A stretch of 64,000 bases of DNA from NCBI RefSeq assembly GCF_900220975.1, contig NZ_OBQD01000012.1:124001-188000 (forward strand). The letters are read 5' to 3'. The notes beneath the pieces were generated by a model, which was not told where the DNA came from, searched no databases, and worked only from the letters and a program-made list of their open reading frames with translations. Below are positions 8,555-18,429 of this stretch, one piece after another. The position numbers were made by a program, and so were the translations under genes. The stretch is from Rhizobium subbaraonis. GTDB lineage: Bacteria > Pseudomonadota > Alphaproteobacteria > Rhizobiales > Rhizobiaceae. Within the stretch, counting starts at the first letter, position 1, and every line of letters starts with the position of its first letter.

Positions 8555-9175
8555 TTAGCCTTGCTCGGGCTTGTCCGCTGCGGCGGCGGCCTTCGGGCCA
8601 CCCTTGGACACGCCGACCATTGCCGGACGCAGCACACGATCGCCGATCTTGTAGCCGTCCTGGACGACCTGGAGAACGGTCGCATTCGGCACCTCGGTGT
8701 TGGGCACCTCGAACATCGCCTGATGGAAGTTCGGATCGAACTTCTCGCCAATCGGCTCCAGCTTGCGGACGCCGTGACGCTCGAGTGCAGAAAGCATGGA
8801 GCGCTCGGTCATCTCGACACCCTCGATCAGCGCCATGAGGCCGGCATCGGCCGCCTCGCGCGCCTCGGCCGGAATGGCATCCAGGCCGCGGCGCAAGTTG
8901 TCGGAAACGGCCAGCATGTCGCGGGCAAAGCCGGCGATCGCATAAGACTTCGCATCCTTCACGTCGCGCTCGGTACGCCGGCGCAGATTGTCCATCTCGG
9001 CCGCCAGGCGCAGATACCTGTCGCGAAGGTCGGCATTTTCCGCCTTCAGGAGTTCGACGGGATCGGCCGCGCCTTCGGCGCCCTGTTCCGTCTGGCTGGT
9101 TTCGGGCGACACAGCGGCGCTTTCGGCCTCGTCATTCGGGGCCTCGGGGGCGTGCTTGCTCGTATCGTCGGTCAT
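8555..9175 (-). CDS. grpE: Nucleotide exchange factor GrpE
   Basis: This 206-residue GrpE has an acidic, low-complexity N-terminus (about 1-40) and a long coiled-coil (about 40-95, including [20 protein letters not shown]). The C-terminal beta domain carries [13 protein letters not shown] and [21 protein letters not shown]. It releases ADP from DnaK during refolding. The start has GGAGAAACCG in front. It lies downstream of hrcA with its own promoter-like site at 9352-9380. Confidence 0.97.
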   Translation of the reverse strand: MTDDTSKHAPEAPNDEAESAAVSPETSQTEQGAEGAADPVELLKAENADLRDRYLRLAAEMDNLRRRTERDVKDAKSYAIAGFARDMLAVSDNLRRGLDAIPAEAREAADAGLMALIEGVEMTERSMLSALERHGVRKLEPIGEKFDPNFHQAMFEVPNTEVPNATVLQVVQDGYKIGDRVLRPAMVGVSKGGPKAAAAADKPEQG

Positions 9176-9351
9176 CGGTTTCTCCGGCTTGAGAAATCAC
9201 ACATGTCGCGGAGCGCTCCCGCCCTGCGGCCATGCATGGGTTGATGGGTCAAAGCGACCTGCCGCTACCTCTCGGCTGGGCGGCGCTCACGTGTTCCCGC
9301 AAGGTCCGTGCCGCCCAACGGCGCCCGGGCAAATGACGGGAGTTGAGGCGG

Positions 9352-9380
9352 ATATCGAGCTTCGCACCGAAAAAATCAAG
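9352..9380 (-). promoter_or_regulatory. Candidate grpE promoter, possibly heat-shock type
   Basis: On the minus strand CTTGAT (9380-9375), a 17-base spacer and CGATAT (9357-9352) resemble both the alphaproteobacterial housekeeping consensus and the RpoH -35 CTTG element. The leader to the grpE start would be about 170 bases. No CIRCE element was found here. Confidence 0.5.
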
Positions 9381-9416
9381 GCTCATTGGAAAACTCATCC
9401 GCCGGTCGGCGGCGCA

Positions 9417-10499
9417 TCAGCGCGAAAGCTGGGACATCAACTGTGCAGTATAGTCCACCATCGGCACGATCCGCGAATAATTCAGCCGCGTCGGGCCAAT
9501 CACCCCGACAGCACCGACGATGCGCTCGTCGCTGTCGCGATAGGGCGCGACGATCAGCGACGAGCCCGAAAGCGAAAACAGCTTGTTTTCCGAGCCGATG
9601 AAGATGCGGACGCCCGGCCCGCTTTCGGCGAGGTTCAGGAGCTGGATCAGGCTGTCCTTCTTTTCCAGGTCGTCGAACAGCATCCGAAGCCGATCGACGT
9701 CCTCGGCACCGGCAAGCCCCTCCAGCAGGTTTGCGCGGCCGCGAACGATCAACCGGGTGGGCTTGGTTTCCTCCTCATCGCCGCCGGACCACACCGCAAG
9801 GCCGCGCTCGACGAGATCCTGCGACAGCGCGTCCAGCTCGCCGCGCACCTGCTGGCGCAGCCTTTCGAGCTTGGTGCGCGCCTCGAATATCGTGTTGCCC
9901 GCCAGATGGGCGTTCAGGAAGTTCGCCGCCTCGGTCAACTGCGAGTTGGTCGTTCCCGCTGGCAGCTCGATGATGCGGTTCTCCACCTGGTCATGGTCGC
10001 CGACGAGCACGACCAGCGCCTTGGTCGGTTCCAGCCGGATGAACTCCACGTGCTTGAGCACCGTATCGTTCTTCGCCGTGATGACGATGCCGGCGCCGCG
10101 CGACATGCCCGACAGCATGCGGCTCGCCTCGGCCATCATCGTCTCGACGCTCTGGCCGTGGCTGGGACGATGGACATGCCGGTCGATCGACGCCCGATCC
10201 TCCTCGGAGACCTTGCCGACCTGCATGAAGGCATCGACGAAAAAGCGTAGGCCCAGTTGCGTCGGCAGACGGCCGGCGCTGACATGCGGAGAATAGATCA
10301 GGCCAAGCGCCTCGAGGTCGCTCATGACGTTGCGAACCGAAGCCGGCGACAGCGACATCGGCAGGATGCGGGAGAGATTGCGCGAGCCGAGCGGCTCGCC
10401 GTGCTCCAGATAGCTCTCGACGATCCGGCGGAAAATCTCGCCGGCGCGCTCGTCCAGCGCCGCATATACGTCCGTGTCCGCGGGAGTCCTCAGTACCAT
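9417..10499 (-). CDS. hrcA: Heat-shock repressor HrcA
   Basis: A 360-residue protein is read from the ATG at 10499. A winged-helix N-terminus ([33 protein letters not shown]) is followed by a GAF-like domain and the C-terminal segment [19 protein letters not shown]. HrcA represses groESL and sometimes grpE-dnaK by binding CIRCE, with GroEL as its thermosensor partner. The frame continues upstream to 10565, but that extension has no family resemblance. It is divergent from rph, with a 14-bp palindrome between them. Confidence 0.95.
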   Translation of the reverse strand: MVLRTPADTDVYAALDERAGEIFRRIVESYLEHGEPLGSRNLSRILPMSLSPASVRNVMSDLEALGLIYSPHVSAGRLPTQLGLRFFVDAFMQVGKVSEEDRASIDRHVHRPSHGQSVETMMAEASRMLSGMSRGAGIVITAKNDTVLKHVEFIRLEPTKALVVLVGDHDQVENRIIELPAGTTNSQLTEAANFLNAHLAGNTIFEARTKLERLRQQVRGELDALSQDLVERGLAVWSGGDEEETKPTRLIVRGRANLLEGLAGAEDVDRLRMLFDDLEKKDSLIQLLNLAESGPGVRIFIGSENKLFSLSGSSLIVAPYRDSDERIVGAVGVIGPTRLNYSRIVPMVDYTAQLMSQLSR

Positions 10500-10595
10500 G
10501 CCGATCGAACAAACCTTCTCATTGACCTCAATATAGGGGCTGCCCACCGTGCCGCACAAGCACATTCGCCTGCAAGCGCGGTGGAAGAGCGCCCG

Positions 10596-10609
10596 CGAAA
10601 TCGATTTCG
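10596..10609. promoter_or_regulatory. 14-bp perfect palindrome between hrcA and rph
   Basis: CGAAATCGATTTCG is self-complementary and lies 97 bases upstream of hrcA and 61 bases upstream of rph. It is not a CIRCE (TTAGCACTC-N9-GAGTGCTAA). It could be a regulator site for either gene or a chance palindrome. Confidence 0.3.
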
Positions 10610-10669
10610 ATTCTCGGTCTTATGCGCTAGAAGCACCGCAGACCTCAAAGATGAACAACGGAGTACGCG

Positions 10670-11386
10670 ATGCGGCCGTCAGGCAGAAAGACCGACCAGA
10701 TGCGCAAGGTCACCTTCGAGCGCAATTTTTCCAAGCATGCGGAGGGTTCCTGTCTGGTAAAATTTGGCGACACGCATGTGCTGTGCACCGCAAGCCTTGA
10801 GGAAAAGACGCCGCCGTGGCTGCGCAACAGCGGCAAAGGCTGGGTAACGGCCGAGTACGGCATGCTGCCGCGCGCCACCGGCGAGCGCATGAGGCGCGAG
10901 GCGGCAGCCGGCAAGCAGGGCGGGCGCACCCAGGAGATCCAGCGCCTGATCGGCCGGTCGCTGCGCGCAATCGTCGATCTGACCGCGCTCGGCGAGCGCC
11001 AGATCACCATCGACTGCGACGTCATCCAGGCGGACGGCGGCACACGCACGGCATCGATCACCGGCGCCTGGATCGCCCTGCACGACTGCCTGAAATGGAT
11101 GGAGACGCGCAGCATGATCAAGGTCGACAAGGTGCTGAAGGACCATATCGCCGCCATCTCCTGCGGCATCTTTGCCGACCAGGCGGTGATCGACCTCGAC
11201 TACCTCGAGGATTCGGCTGCCGAAACCGATGCAAACTTCGTCATCACCGGCTCGGGCGGCATCGTCGAGATCCAAGGCACGGCCGAGGGCAAGCCCTTCA
11301 CGGAAGAAGAGTTCGCCAGCCTGATGGGTCTTGCCAAGACCGGCATCGCCGAGCTTGTCGAGATGCAGAAGCAGGCAGTCGCCTGA
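10670..11386 (+). CDS. rph: Ribonuclease PH
   Basis: This 238-residue phosphorolytic 3'-5' exoribonuclease trims tRNA precursors. It begins [20 protein letters not shown] and includes [39 protein letters not shown] (the phosphate and active-site region) and [18 protein letters not shown]-type segments near 180-200. Length equals the family norm. A ribosome binding site CGGAG precedes the ATG. rph-rdgB-hemW order is usual in rhizobia, and here a VOC gene is inserted between rph and rdgB. Confidence 0.97.
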   Translation: MRPSGRKTDQMRKVTFERNFSKHAEGSCLVKFGDTHVLCTASLEEKTPPWLRNSGKGWVTAEYGMLPRATGERMRREAAAGKQGGRTQEIQRLIGRSLRAIVDLTALGERQITIDCDVIQADGGTRTASITGAWIALHDCLKWMETRSMIKVDKVLKDHIAAISCGIFADQAVIDLDYLEDSAAETDANFVITGSGGIVEIQGTAEGKPFTEEEFASLMGLAKTGIAELVEMQKQAVA

Positions 11387-11543
11387 GAGGCCGGCCCCAG
11401 TTCCTCTTCGCGAGGGCAGAAGCGCTGAGGCGGTGAGGGTCCAGAGGATTGCGGCGCATGCGGAGCGCATCTCTCTTGCCTTGACCCTGCGGCATCTTGC
11501 CCCCACCCGGGGGTGAGATGCCGCAGGGCCGCGGAACTTCTCC

Positions 11544-11580
11544 CTTGCCCCTCACCTGCCCTTCGGGCACCCTTTCCCTT
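11544..11580 (-). repeat. Interspersed palindromic repeat, diverged inverted copy 2
   Basis: TTGCCCCTCACCTGCCC and GGGCACCCTTTCCC match the reverse complement of the tail seen in copies 1 and 3 (TGAGGGG, GGCAGG, GGGGA..GG). The whole 11387-11647 spacer is GC-rich and holds further partial inverted segments (CCCACCCGGGGGTG near 11506). The hairpin is decayed relative to copy 3. Confidence 0.4.
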
Positions 11581-11647
11581 GGAGGCAGAGAGGCGCCGGC
11601 GGCACCTCTCAGCCTCCCCGGAAAGACGCGAGGCGGGAGAAACATAG

Positions 11648-12088
11648 ATGGCCGATCCGGACAACCTCCTCGCCGGCATCCTCGAGACCGCGCTCTACGC
11701 AGAGAACCTCGACGCGGCCGAAGCCTTCTATGGCGGCCTGCTTGGCCTTGAGAAAATCACGCGACAGGCGAACCGCCATGTCTTCTTCCGCTGCGGGCCC
11801 GGCGTCCTTCTGATCTTCAATCCGAAGGAGACCGTGGTGCCGCCGCCCCCGCAGGCTTTTCCCGTGCCCGTGCACGGAATGACGGGACAAGGCCATGTCT
11901 GTTTTCGCGCATCGGCCACGGCGCTTGATTTCTGGGTGGAAAAGCTGAAAGAAGCAGATGTCGCCATCGAGGCGGATTTCCGCTGGCCGAATGGCGCCCG
12001 CTCCATCTATTTCCGTGATCCCGCCGGAAACAGCCTCGAATGCGCCGAACCCGGCCTCTGGGGCCTCAACCCTGGCGACCCGACCTGA
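11648..12088 (+). CDS. VOC-family (glyoxalase/dioxygenase fold) protein
   Basis: This 146-residue protein has the paired beta-alpha-beta-beta-beta modules of the vicinal oxygen chelate superfamily. One is [20 protein letters not shown] (residues 10-30) and the second is near [20 protein letters not shown]. It ends [16 protein letters not shown], whose glutamate is a usual metal ligand. Substrate cannot be assigned. The stop is 11 bases before rdgB, so the two are probably co-transcribed. A GGGAGA ribosome binding site precedes the ATG. Confidence 0.88.
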   Translation: MADPDNLLAGILETALYAENLDAAEAFYGGLLGLEKITRQANRHVFFRCGPGVLLIFNPKETVVPPPPQAFPVPVHGMTGQGHVCFRASATALDFWVEKLKEADVAIEADFRWPNGARSIYFRDPAGNSLECAEPGLWGLNPGDPT

Positions 12089-12099
12089 CAGGAACAGAC

Positions 12100-12744
12100 A
12101 TGCGCAAGCTCGATACCCGTACGATCGTCGTGGCCAGCCACAATGCCGGCAAGATCCGCGAAATCCGCGATCTGATCGGCCCGCTCGGTTTCGAGGCCAG
12201 GTCGGCCGCCGACCTGAACTTCGTCGAACCGGACGAGACGGGCACGACATTCGAGGAGAACGCGGCTATCAAGGCGCTGGCGTCGGCCAAGGCTGCCGGC
12301 ATGCCTGCCCTCTCGGACGATTCGGGAATCGTCATCGATGCGCTCGGCGGCGCACCCGGCGTCTACACCGCCAACTGGGCAGAAAAGGAAGACGGCAGCC
12401 GCGACTTCGCCATGGCGATGGAGAAAGTCGAAAACGCGCTGGGCGAGAAAGGGGCTACGGCACCGGCCGATCGCACCGCCCGCTTCGTATCCGTCCTCTG
12501 CCTTGCCTGGCCGGACGGGCATACCGAGATGTTCCGCGGCGAGATCGACGGTACCGTCGTCTGGCCGCCGCGTGGCAGCCAGGGCTTCGGCTATGATCCG
12601 ATCTTCCAGCCGGAAGGCCACACGGTCACGTTTGGCGAGATGAGTGCTGAGGAAAAGCACGGCTGGAAGCCCGGCGAGGCCCAGGCGTTGTCGCACCGCG
12701 CCCGCGCCTTCAAGCGTTTCGTCGAAACCTGCCTGGAAGCGTAG
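12100..12744 (+). CDS. rdgB: dITP/XTP pyrophosphatase
   Basis: This 214-residue HAM1/RdgB-family enzyme removes inosine and xanthosine triphosphates from the nucleotide pool. It shows [17 protein letters not shown] (nucleotide-binding N-terminus), [30 protein letters not shown] and [15 protein letters not shown]. The ATG at 12100 follows an ACAGGAACAGAC spacer, and an upstream in-frame start at 12040 would overlap the VOC gene. hemW follows after 8 bases. Confidence 0.97.
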   Translation: MRKLDTRTIVVASHNAGKIREIRDLIGPLGFEARSAADLNFVEPDETGTTFEENAAIKALASAKAAGMPALSDDSGIVIDALGGAPGVYTANWAEKEDGSRDFAMAMEKVENALGEKGATAPADRTARFVSVLCLAWPDGHTEMFRGEIDGTVVWPPRGSQGFGYDPIFQPEGHTVTFGEMSAEEKHGWKPGEAQALSHRARAFKRFVETCLEA

Positions 12745-12752
12745 AGCAGCAG

Positions 12753-13949
12753 ATGACGGCGGTCACCCCTTTCGCACCGAGACAGCCGATTGCGGACGAT
12801 CCGCTGGACCCCGGCTTCGGCGTCTATGTGCACTGGCCGTTCTGTGCCGCCAAATGCCCCTATTGCGACTTCAACAGTCATGTCCGCCATCAGCCGGTCG
12901 ACCAGGACCGGTTCGTCTCCGCCTTCCTGAAGGAGATGGAGACGATGCGGCGGCTGACCGGCCCGCGCACGGTCACAAGCGTCTTCATGGGCGGCGGCAC
13001 ACCTTCCCTGATGCGACCGTCGACGGTCGACGCGATCCTGTCGGGGATCGCGCGCCAGTGGCATATGCCCGACGGTATCGAGATCACCATGGAGGCCAAC
13101 CCCTCCAGCGTCGAGGCCGAGCGCTTCCGCGGCTATCGCGGGGCCGGTGTCAACCGCGTCTCGCTCGGCGTCCAGGCCCTGAACGACCGCGATCTGAAAT
13201 TCCTCGGCCGGCTGCACGACGTCGAAGACGCGCTGAAGGCGATCGGTCTGGCGCGCGAGATCTTCCCGCGCATGTCCTTCGACCTGATCTATGCCCGGCC
13301 GAACCAGACGGTGGCAGAATGGGATGCCGAGCTGAAGCAGGCTGTATCCTATGCCGTCGACCACCTCTCCCTCTACCAGCTGACGATCGAGGAGGGGACG
13401 CCGTTCTACGGGCTGCACAAGGCCGGCAAACTGATCGTTCCCGACGGCGAACAGTCGGCCGTCCTCTACGAGGCGACGCAGGAGATCACGGCGCGCGAGG
13501 GCATGCCCGCCTACGAGGTGTCCAACCATGCCCGCCCCGGCGCCGAAAGCCGGCACAACCTCACCTACTGGCGCTACGGCGACTATGTCGGCATCGGCCC
13601 CGGTGCCCATGGCCGGTTGTCGACCGGTGGAGCCAAGATAGCGACGGCCACCGAGCGCCATCCGGAGACCTGGCTCTCGCTCGTGGAGGAAAATGCGCAC
13701 GGCATGGTGGATCAGGCGGTGCTGGAGTTGTCGGAACAGGCCGACGAACTGCTCCTGATGGGGCTGCGCCTCACCGAGGGGGTGGATCTCGCCCGCTGGC
13801 AGGCGCTTTCGGGCCATGACCCCGATCCGGCGCGCGAGCAATTCCTCATCGACCACGGCTTCCTCGAGCGCCTCGGCAATTCCCGCCTGCGCTGCACGCC
13901 CGCCGGCATGCTGATCCTCGACGCCGTTGTGGCGGATCTCGCCTGCTGA
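12753..13949 (+). CDS. hemW: Radical SAM haem chaperone HemW
   Basis: This 398-residue protein has the radical-SAM cluster motif CAAKCPYCDF (CxxxCxxC) near residue 31, then SVFMGGGTPSLM and EANPSSVE. RVSLGVQALNDRDLKFLGR and HNLTYWRYGDYVGIGPGAHG complete the HemW/HemN-like pattern. HemW delivers haem to target proteins and lacks coproporphyrinogen oxidase activity. It closes the rph-VOC-rdgB-hemW run and is convergent to dnaA. Confidence 0.95.
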   Translation: MTAVTPFAPRQPIADDPLDPGFGVYVHWPFCAAKCPYCDFNSHVRHQPVDQDRFVSAFLKEMETMRRLTGPRTVTSVFMGGGTPSLMRPSTVDAILSGIARQWHMPDGIEITMEANPSSVEAERFRGYRGAGVNRVSLGVQALNDRDLKFLGRLHDVEDALKAIGLAREIFPRMSFDLIYARPNQTVAEWDAELKQAVSYAVDHLSLYQLTIEEGTPFYGLHKAGKLIVPDGEQSAVLYEATQEITAREGMPAYEVSNHARPGAESRHNLTYWRYGDYVGIGPGAHGRLSTGGAKIATATERHPETWLSLVEENAHGMVDQAVLELSEQADELLLMGLRLTEGVDLARWQALSGHDPDPAREQFLIDHGFLERLGNSRLRCTPAGMLILDAVVADLAC

Positions 13950-14273
13950 GGCCGAGATCGTTCCAGCAAGCAGCAACGCTCACACCAGCCTGAAACAGAC
14001 GCTGCCTTCGACCACCGGCCCCATGTGCCGGCCGGTCGTGACGGCGATGTTTCTCGCGACCGGATTGAACCGGCTCTTCAGGAGGGGGTAGCCGCCGACC
14101 CCGATGCCCTCCTGCTGTCCACACCTGAAAGGCGGCCGCGATTGTGATCGACAGACAGGCATGACGGTCTCCCTGACCGAAGCCGACGCGTGCTGCCTTC
14201 GCCCCGGCGAACCACCCGAGAAAGCCGGATTCGCAAGCTTCGGCCGCATCCATAGCCAGCTCAGCAACCGCAC
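13950..14273. other. Gap between hemW and dnaA, possible gene remnant
   Basis: No convincing gene. On the minus strand an open frame at 14273-13980 (97 codons, ending GPVVEGSVCFRLV) and an overlapping second frame give protein-like stretches. I cannot match these to a family, and neither has a clear ribosome binding site. They may be a decayed, frameshifted gene or chance frames in GC-rich DNA. Confidence 0.25.
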
Positions 14274-14308
14274 AAAAAAAGAGCCCGGGGCCTCGCGCTC
14301 CCGGGCTC
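14274..14308 (-). terminator. dnaA Rho-independent terminator
   Basis: Arms GAGCCCGGG (14281-14289) and CCCGGGCTC (14300-14308) lie 30 bases past the dnaA stop. A run of seven A (14274-14280) on the plus strand gives a U-run on the dnaA transcript. Confidence 0.85.
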
Positions 14309-14338
14309 AAGGGCCGCACCCCCAGGCGCGTATGCCAG

Positions 14339-15889
14339 CTATTCGTTGATCAGGCGCTTCAAAAGCTCAATCTCGTGGCTGAGCTTTGTATCGGAGGCGA
14401 CCAGATCCTCGATCTTGCGCACGGCGTGCAACACGGTGGTATGGTCGCGTCCGCCGAACCGACGCCCGATCTCCGGGAAGGAGCGCGGCGTCAGGGTTTT
14501 GGACAGATACATGGCGATCTGGCGCGGCATGACGACAACGCGCGTGCGGCGGCTGGAGACCAGTTCCTGGCGCGAGACGTTGTAGTGCTTTGCGACGACG
14601 CGCTGGATATCCTCGATACGTACGCGGCGGGGTTCGCCGGCACCCACGAGATGGGCGAGCAGCTCGTCAACCCGTTCCACCGTCAGCTGCGGCTCGAAGG
14701 TACGCCGGAACAGCAGCTGATTGAAGGCGCCCTCCAGTTCGCGACCGCTGGCGGTGATGTTGCGCGCGACGTGACTGAGGATCTCCGCGGGAATGTCGAG
14801 CGAGCCGTCCTCCTGCTTGGCAACCTCGAGGCGACGCTGCAGGATCTCGAGACGCATTTCGTAGTCCGGTCCTTCCATCTCGATCGCCACGCCGCCCTGA
14901 AGACGGGAGCGGACGCGCGGATCGAGCGATTCCAGCTCCCAGGGCGCGCGGTCTGCAGCGACCACGACTTGCTTGGCGGAATCGAGCAGCATGTTGAGCA
15001 GATGGCAGAACTCGTTCTGGATCGAGTTACCCTGCAGAAACTGCATGTCGTCGATGACGAGCAGATCGATGTTGCGCAGCGTCTCCTTCAGCGACAGCGC
15101 ATCGTTGTCGCGGATGGCCGTGGCAAACCGCCACATGAAGTATTCGGCCGTCAGATAGACCACGCGCGGGCTGCGCGCGCTGGAAAGGGCTGCATTGGCG
15201 ATTGCCTGCAGCAGGTGCGTCTTGCCTAGGCCGACGCTGGAATGGATGAACAGCGGATTGAAACGCACCGCACCGGCACCCGCCTCCGCGATCGTCTTGG
15301 CCGCGGCAAGCGCCACACGGTTGGACGAGCCCTCGACGAAGCTGTCGAAGGTATAGCGCGCGTCGAGCGGCGAACCGAAGAGCGGCGTCTGCGCCGGCTG
15401 ACGCAGCGGCGCCGGCGGCGTCAGACCGCTGACGGCCTGTGCGATCGGCTGCGGACCCGTCGAGCGGCGGGCCTGGGCGACCGGGGCCGCATCGGCGATC
15501 GCCGCCGTTTCCTCGACGCCCACGGGCCGGGCGCCGCGGGTCGCCGTACGAACCAGGATTTCAACCTTCAGGATCTCTGGCTCTTCCTGCTGGAACAGCG
15601 AGGTGATGAGCTCGAGGTAGCGGTTGTTGATCCAGGATTTCAGGAAGGTCGTCGGCACTGAGAGCCGGACGACGGTCTTGGAATAGGAATGGAGCTTGAG
15701 CCGGCCGAACCAGCTCGCAAAGACGTCCTGGCCGACCTGCGCCTTGAGGCGCGTGCTGACCCGTTCAAAGAGGGCGTCATGCTTGGTCTCGGATTTGTCC
15801 CCTGGCTTCTCACTGCTTGCCGGGACTGCCTTGAGTACGCTTTCCCCATTCGCATATGCACCGACAGACGTGGCCGTGTTTGCTTGCAT
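14339..15889 (-). CDS. dnaA: Chromosomal replication initiator DnaA
   Basis: A 516-residue protein is read from the ATG at 15889. Domain I ([20 protein letters not shown]) is followed by a variable linker (about 130-175). The AAA+ domain has Walker [10 protein letters not shown] and Walker [11 protein letters not shown]. The C-terminal DNA-binding helix-turn-helix carries [20 protein letters not shown]. It binds DnaA boxes and melts oriC. The first Walker A position reads HSS rather than GG, a variant I recall from rhizobial DnaA. The ATG at 15889 has AAAGG 7-11 bases upstream. In-frame starts at 15910 and 15925 are possible but lack a clear site. Confidence 0.97.
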   Translation of the reverse strand: MQANTATSVGAYANGESVLKAVPASSEKPGDKSETKHDALFERVSTRLKAQVGQDVFASWFGRLKLHSYSKTVVRLSVPTTFLKSWINNRYLELITSLFQQEEPEILKVEILVRTATRGARPVGVEETAAIADAAPVAQARRSTGPQPIAQAVSGLTPPAPLRQPAQTPLFGSPLDARYTFDSFVEGSSNRVALAAAKTIAEAGAGAVRFNPLFIHSSVGLGKTHLLQAIANAALSSARSPRVVYLTAEYFMWRFATAIRDNDALSLKETLRNIDLLVIDDMQFLQGNSIQNEFCHLLNMLLDSAKQVVVAADRAPWELESLDPRVRSRLQGGVAIEMEGPDYEMRLEILQRRLEVAKQEDGSLDIPAEILSHVARNITASGRELEGAFNQLLFRRTFEPQLTVERVDELLAHLVGAGEPRRVRIEDIQRVVAKHYNVSRQELVSSRRTRVVVMPRQIAMYLSKTLTPRSFPEIGRRFGGRDHTTVLHAVRKIEDLVASDTKLSHEIELLKRLINE

Positions 15890-16703
15890 TTTGCCGCCTT
15901 TCAAGTTCATTCGACGCACCGGCACGTCATGCCGGGCCCATGTTCATTCGTCCCAGGCCGCATCACCGGAGCCATCGGCGATACGATCTCGGCCTTGCCG
16001 GTCGCACGCCCCACTCCGAACGCGACCAGCACAACGGGCCATCTGCCGGAACCTGCCTTTCGACCGCTCCAACTTCCTGCCGCCCGGACAACGCGAACTC
16101 CTCGTACAGATCGCGCGACCGTCTTCTGCCTTTCACTTCCTCTCCGATTTCCTTCGGCGCCGTCCTCGCGGCCTCCGCAGGATGCAGTCGAACAACGGCG
16201 AAAGTTTCACCGCTCCGGCCCTTGCCTTGCGGCGGCCAGTCGACTGCTTCGGATTTCAGATGAAACGGAGCTATGCGCTCCGCACAGGGCCGAAACTCTT
16301 TCCCACCGGCCCGTAAGGCTGATGTTCGGTGTCTCGTATGCACTTATGTGTGCGCCCCCTGTGGAAGGCATTTAGGCAGGATCACCCGGTAAGATCAATG
16401 GCGAATTTTACACGAGATTAAGACGCAGCCGTTGACTCACACTGTGCAATTTGCCTCGGAAATGGGGGACTGCGGAAGAATCCGTTATGAATCAATGGCT
16501 TTGTTTTTGGGGTCGTTTCAACGCGCGCGCGAATCGAGAAAAATAATAATTTTCTTGACTCCAAGGGCGCCCCAATTGCTCCCAGCGATGGCGACAACTC
16601 CGCGGCCATCCTTTTATAAATAACTGATTTTAAATGATTTTTCCTGTCATGCCTTTGACATGGGCGCAGCTTTGCACGTTAACCATAGCGGCGACAAAAA
16701 GGC
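15890..16703. other. Long dnaA upstream region without a gene
   Basis: About 800 bases between the dnaA start and the rpsT terminator. The part nearest dnaA (15890-16340) is GC-rich with plus-strand frames that look like shadows. The part from about 16400 is AT-rich and carries the GANTC cluster. A CtrA-like half-site TTAACCAT lies at 16679-16686. I found no exact DnaA box (TTATNCACA). If the promoter is in the AT-rich part, the dnaA leader would be over 500 bases long. Confidence 0.6.
16434..16562. promoter_or_regulatory. Cluster of five GANTC methylation sites upstream of dnaA
   Basis: GANTC occurs at 16434, 16478, 16489, 16532 and 16558. GANTC is the target of the cell-cycle adenine methylase CcrM in alphaproteobacteria. 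The random expectation is about one site per 256 bases. In Caulobacter, the methylation state of GANTC sites in the dnaA promoter affects dnaA transcription after the replication fork passes. The position here suggests the same type of timing control. Confidence 0.6.
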
Positions 16704-16733
16704 AAAGAAAAAGCCCGGCGCAACCGCCGGGCT
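16704..16733 (-). terminator. rpsT Rho-independent terminator
   Basis: Arms AGCCCGGC (16712-16719) and GCCGGGCT (16726-16733) sit about 30 bases past the rpsT stop. The plus-strand A-rich run AAAGAAAAA (16704-16712) gives a U-rich tail. This separates rpsT transcription from dnaA. Confidence 0.8.
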
Positions 16734-16764
16734 CCATCAAAATTGCATAGCTCGTGCCGTCAAA

Positions 16765-17031
16765 TCAGGCAGAGAGCGTCTTTACGCGATGAGCGAGTCG
16801 CGAAACCTTGCGGGACGCGGTGTTGGCGTGAAGAACGCCCTTGGTCGCAGCGCGCATCAGTTCGGGCTGTGCGGCCTTGAGGGCTGCAGCCGCTGCTGCG
16901 GCGTCGCCTGCTGCCAGCGCCTCTTCGACCTTGCGAACGAAGGTACGAACGCGCGAACGGCGAGCCTTGTTGATATCGGTGCGGCGAGCGATCTTGCGGG
17001 TCGCCTTTTTCGCCGAAGTGGTATTGGCCAT
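16765..17031 (-). CDS. rpsT: 30S ribosomal protein S20
   Basis: This 88-residue basic helical protein ([20 protein letters not shown], and [20 protein letters not shown] near the end) binds 16S rRNA early in 30S assembly. The length is typical. A candidate promoter lies at 17190-17162, giving a leader of about 125 bases that could carry translational autoregulation. rpsT directly upstream of dnaA is conserved in rhizobia. Confidence 0.98.
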   Translation of the reverse strand: MANTTSAKKATRKIARRTDINKARRSRVRTFVRKVEEALAAGDAAAAAAALKAAQPELMRAATKGVLHANTASRKVSRLAHRVKTLSA

Positions 17032-17161
17032 GGATGCCTCTCTTCAGAAACCGGACGCGAACTCCGCCTTCGCCGTGCCGGGTCACTGCGACCTGTCATC
17101 TGAGCAATTCGGGAGCAATCTCGGAAAACCTTGGAAGCGGCTTTCCAAACTGTGGGGCGGC

Positions 17162-17190
17162 GTATAGCGGGAATTGGCCGGCCCGTCAAC
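17162..17190 (-). promoter_or_regulatory. rpsT promoter
   Basis: On the minus strand GTTGAC (17190-17185), a 17-base spacer and CTATAC (17167-17162) closely match the alphaproteobacterial housekeeping consensus CTTGAC-N17-CTATAT. Confidence 0.65.
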
Positions 17191-17332
17191 GCGCAAATTG
17201 AAGAAATCGGGACGCGAAATGCGCCGAACCGATTCAAAATGCGGCACTTGAGCCACCCTGCCCCGGGCGGCGCCTCCAGGCCAAGGAGCTATAGCCAGAT
17301 AGCCGTGCCTGATGTCGGCCTTGCCGCATCAT

Positions 17333-18223
17333 CTACTTCTGGCACACGGTGCAGTGGAAGGTCGAACGGCCAGACTGGACAAGACGGCCGATCGTGCCGG
17401 CGCAGCCCGGCGTGCGGCATGCCCCGCCTTCGCGGTCGTAGACGGAAAAGGAATGCTGGAAATAGCCGAGCGAGCCATCTGCTCGGATGTGATCGCGCAG
17501 TGTCGAGCCGCCCGCCTCGATCGCTTCGGCGATCACCGTGCGGATCGCCTCCGTCAGCAACACGAGTTCCTTTCTTGGCTTTCCCGCCGCTGTCACGAGA
17601 CTGCCTGCCGCCCGCTCCGGCGAGAGATGCGAGCGCCATAAGGCCTCGCATACATAGATGTTGCCGAGGCCGGCAATCGTCTTCTGGTCCAGCAGGGCGG
17701 CCTTCAACGGCTGGCTTCGGCCACGGAATCGCGCGCCGAGATAGGCGGGATCGAGAGCGTTGCCAGTAGGCTCGATGCCGAGTTCGCGAAGATAGGGATG
17801 CTCGGCAAGGCTTTCGCGGCGGGCAAGGTCCATGAAGCCGAAGCGGCGCGGGTCATTATAGACGACGCGGCACGCACCGTTCGGGGTCTGAAGATGCAGC
17901 ACCACGTGGTCGTGCCGCTCGTCCTTTCCCCGCGGCATATGGAAGTCACCGGGCGCGACCTCTTCCCCCGCCCCCACAACCCGGAACGAGCCGGACATGC
18001 CAAGGTGGGCGATGACGACGTCACCGCCGTCCAGATCGATCAGCAGGTACTTTGCGCGCCGACCGAGTGCGACGACGCGCTTGCCCGAAAGCGCCTCTGC
18101 GAAACGGGCGGGAAAGGGGAAGCGCAGGTCCGGGCGGCGCAATTCGGCGCGGTCGATCACAGCACCCTCCATCACCGGCGCCAGTCCGCGCCTGACCGTT
18201 TCCACCTCCGGCAATTCCGGCAT
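17333..18223 (-). CDS. mutM: Formamidopyrimidine-DNA glycosylase
   Basis: This 296-residue enzyme excises 8-oxoguanine and formamidopyrimidines. The true start at 18223 gives [14 protein letters not shown]. Pro2 is the catalytic amine and Glu3 the acid, so the in-frame start 8 codons upstream (18247) cannot be used. The C-terminal zinc finger CRTPGCAGT...FHCTVCQ is complete and the middle carries the H2TH region ([18 protein letters not shown]). It is divergent from ubiE. Confidence 0.97.
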   Translation of the reverse strand: MPELPEVETVRRGLAPVMEGAVIDRAELRRPDLRFPFPARFAEALSGKRVVALGRRAKYLLIDLDGGDVVIAHLGMSGSFRVVGAGEEVAPGDFHMPRGKDERHDHVVLHLQTPNGACRVVYNDPRRFGFMDLARRESLAEHPYLRELGIEPTGNALDPAYLGARFRGRSQPLKAALLDQKTIAGLGNIYVCEALWRSHLSPERAAGSLVTAAGKPRKELVLLTEAIRTVIAEAIEAGGSTLRDHIRADGSLGYFQHSFSVYDREGGACRTPGCAGTIGRLVQSGRSTFHCTVCQK

Positions 18224-18429
18224 CACAAACTCCTGATGCTGTTTCACGCGTGCGATTTAACCCTGCGGCGGATTTGCCGCGGGCTGGCAATTCCCTATTG
18301 CCCATCTTTATCCTATATACCAGCGCGACGATGCCGCAGGTCGGGGCGGGATGCCGCTACGGGTTCTGTGCTGCAATCGCGGCGCGAAAGGGGCGGCACG
18401 CGCCCCAACGCGCAAAAGCAGGAGAAACG

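Noticed and set aside
9176-9416. CIRCE element for grpE
   Set aside because: No TTAGCACTC-N9-GAGTGCTAA or near match is present. Only a CTTGAT-N17-CGATAT promoter-like site is seen.
15890-16764. Chromosome origin next to dnaA
   Set aside because: No exact DnaA box (TTATNCACA) was found on either strand, and in alphaproteobacteria the origin usually lies near hemE rather than dnaA.
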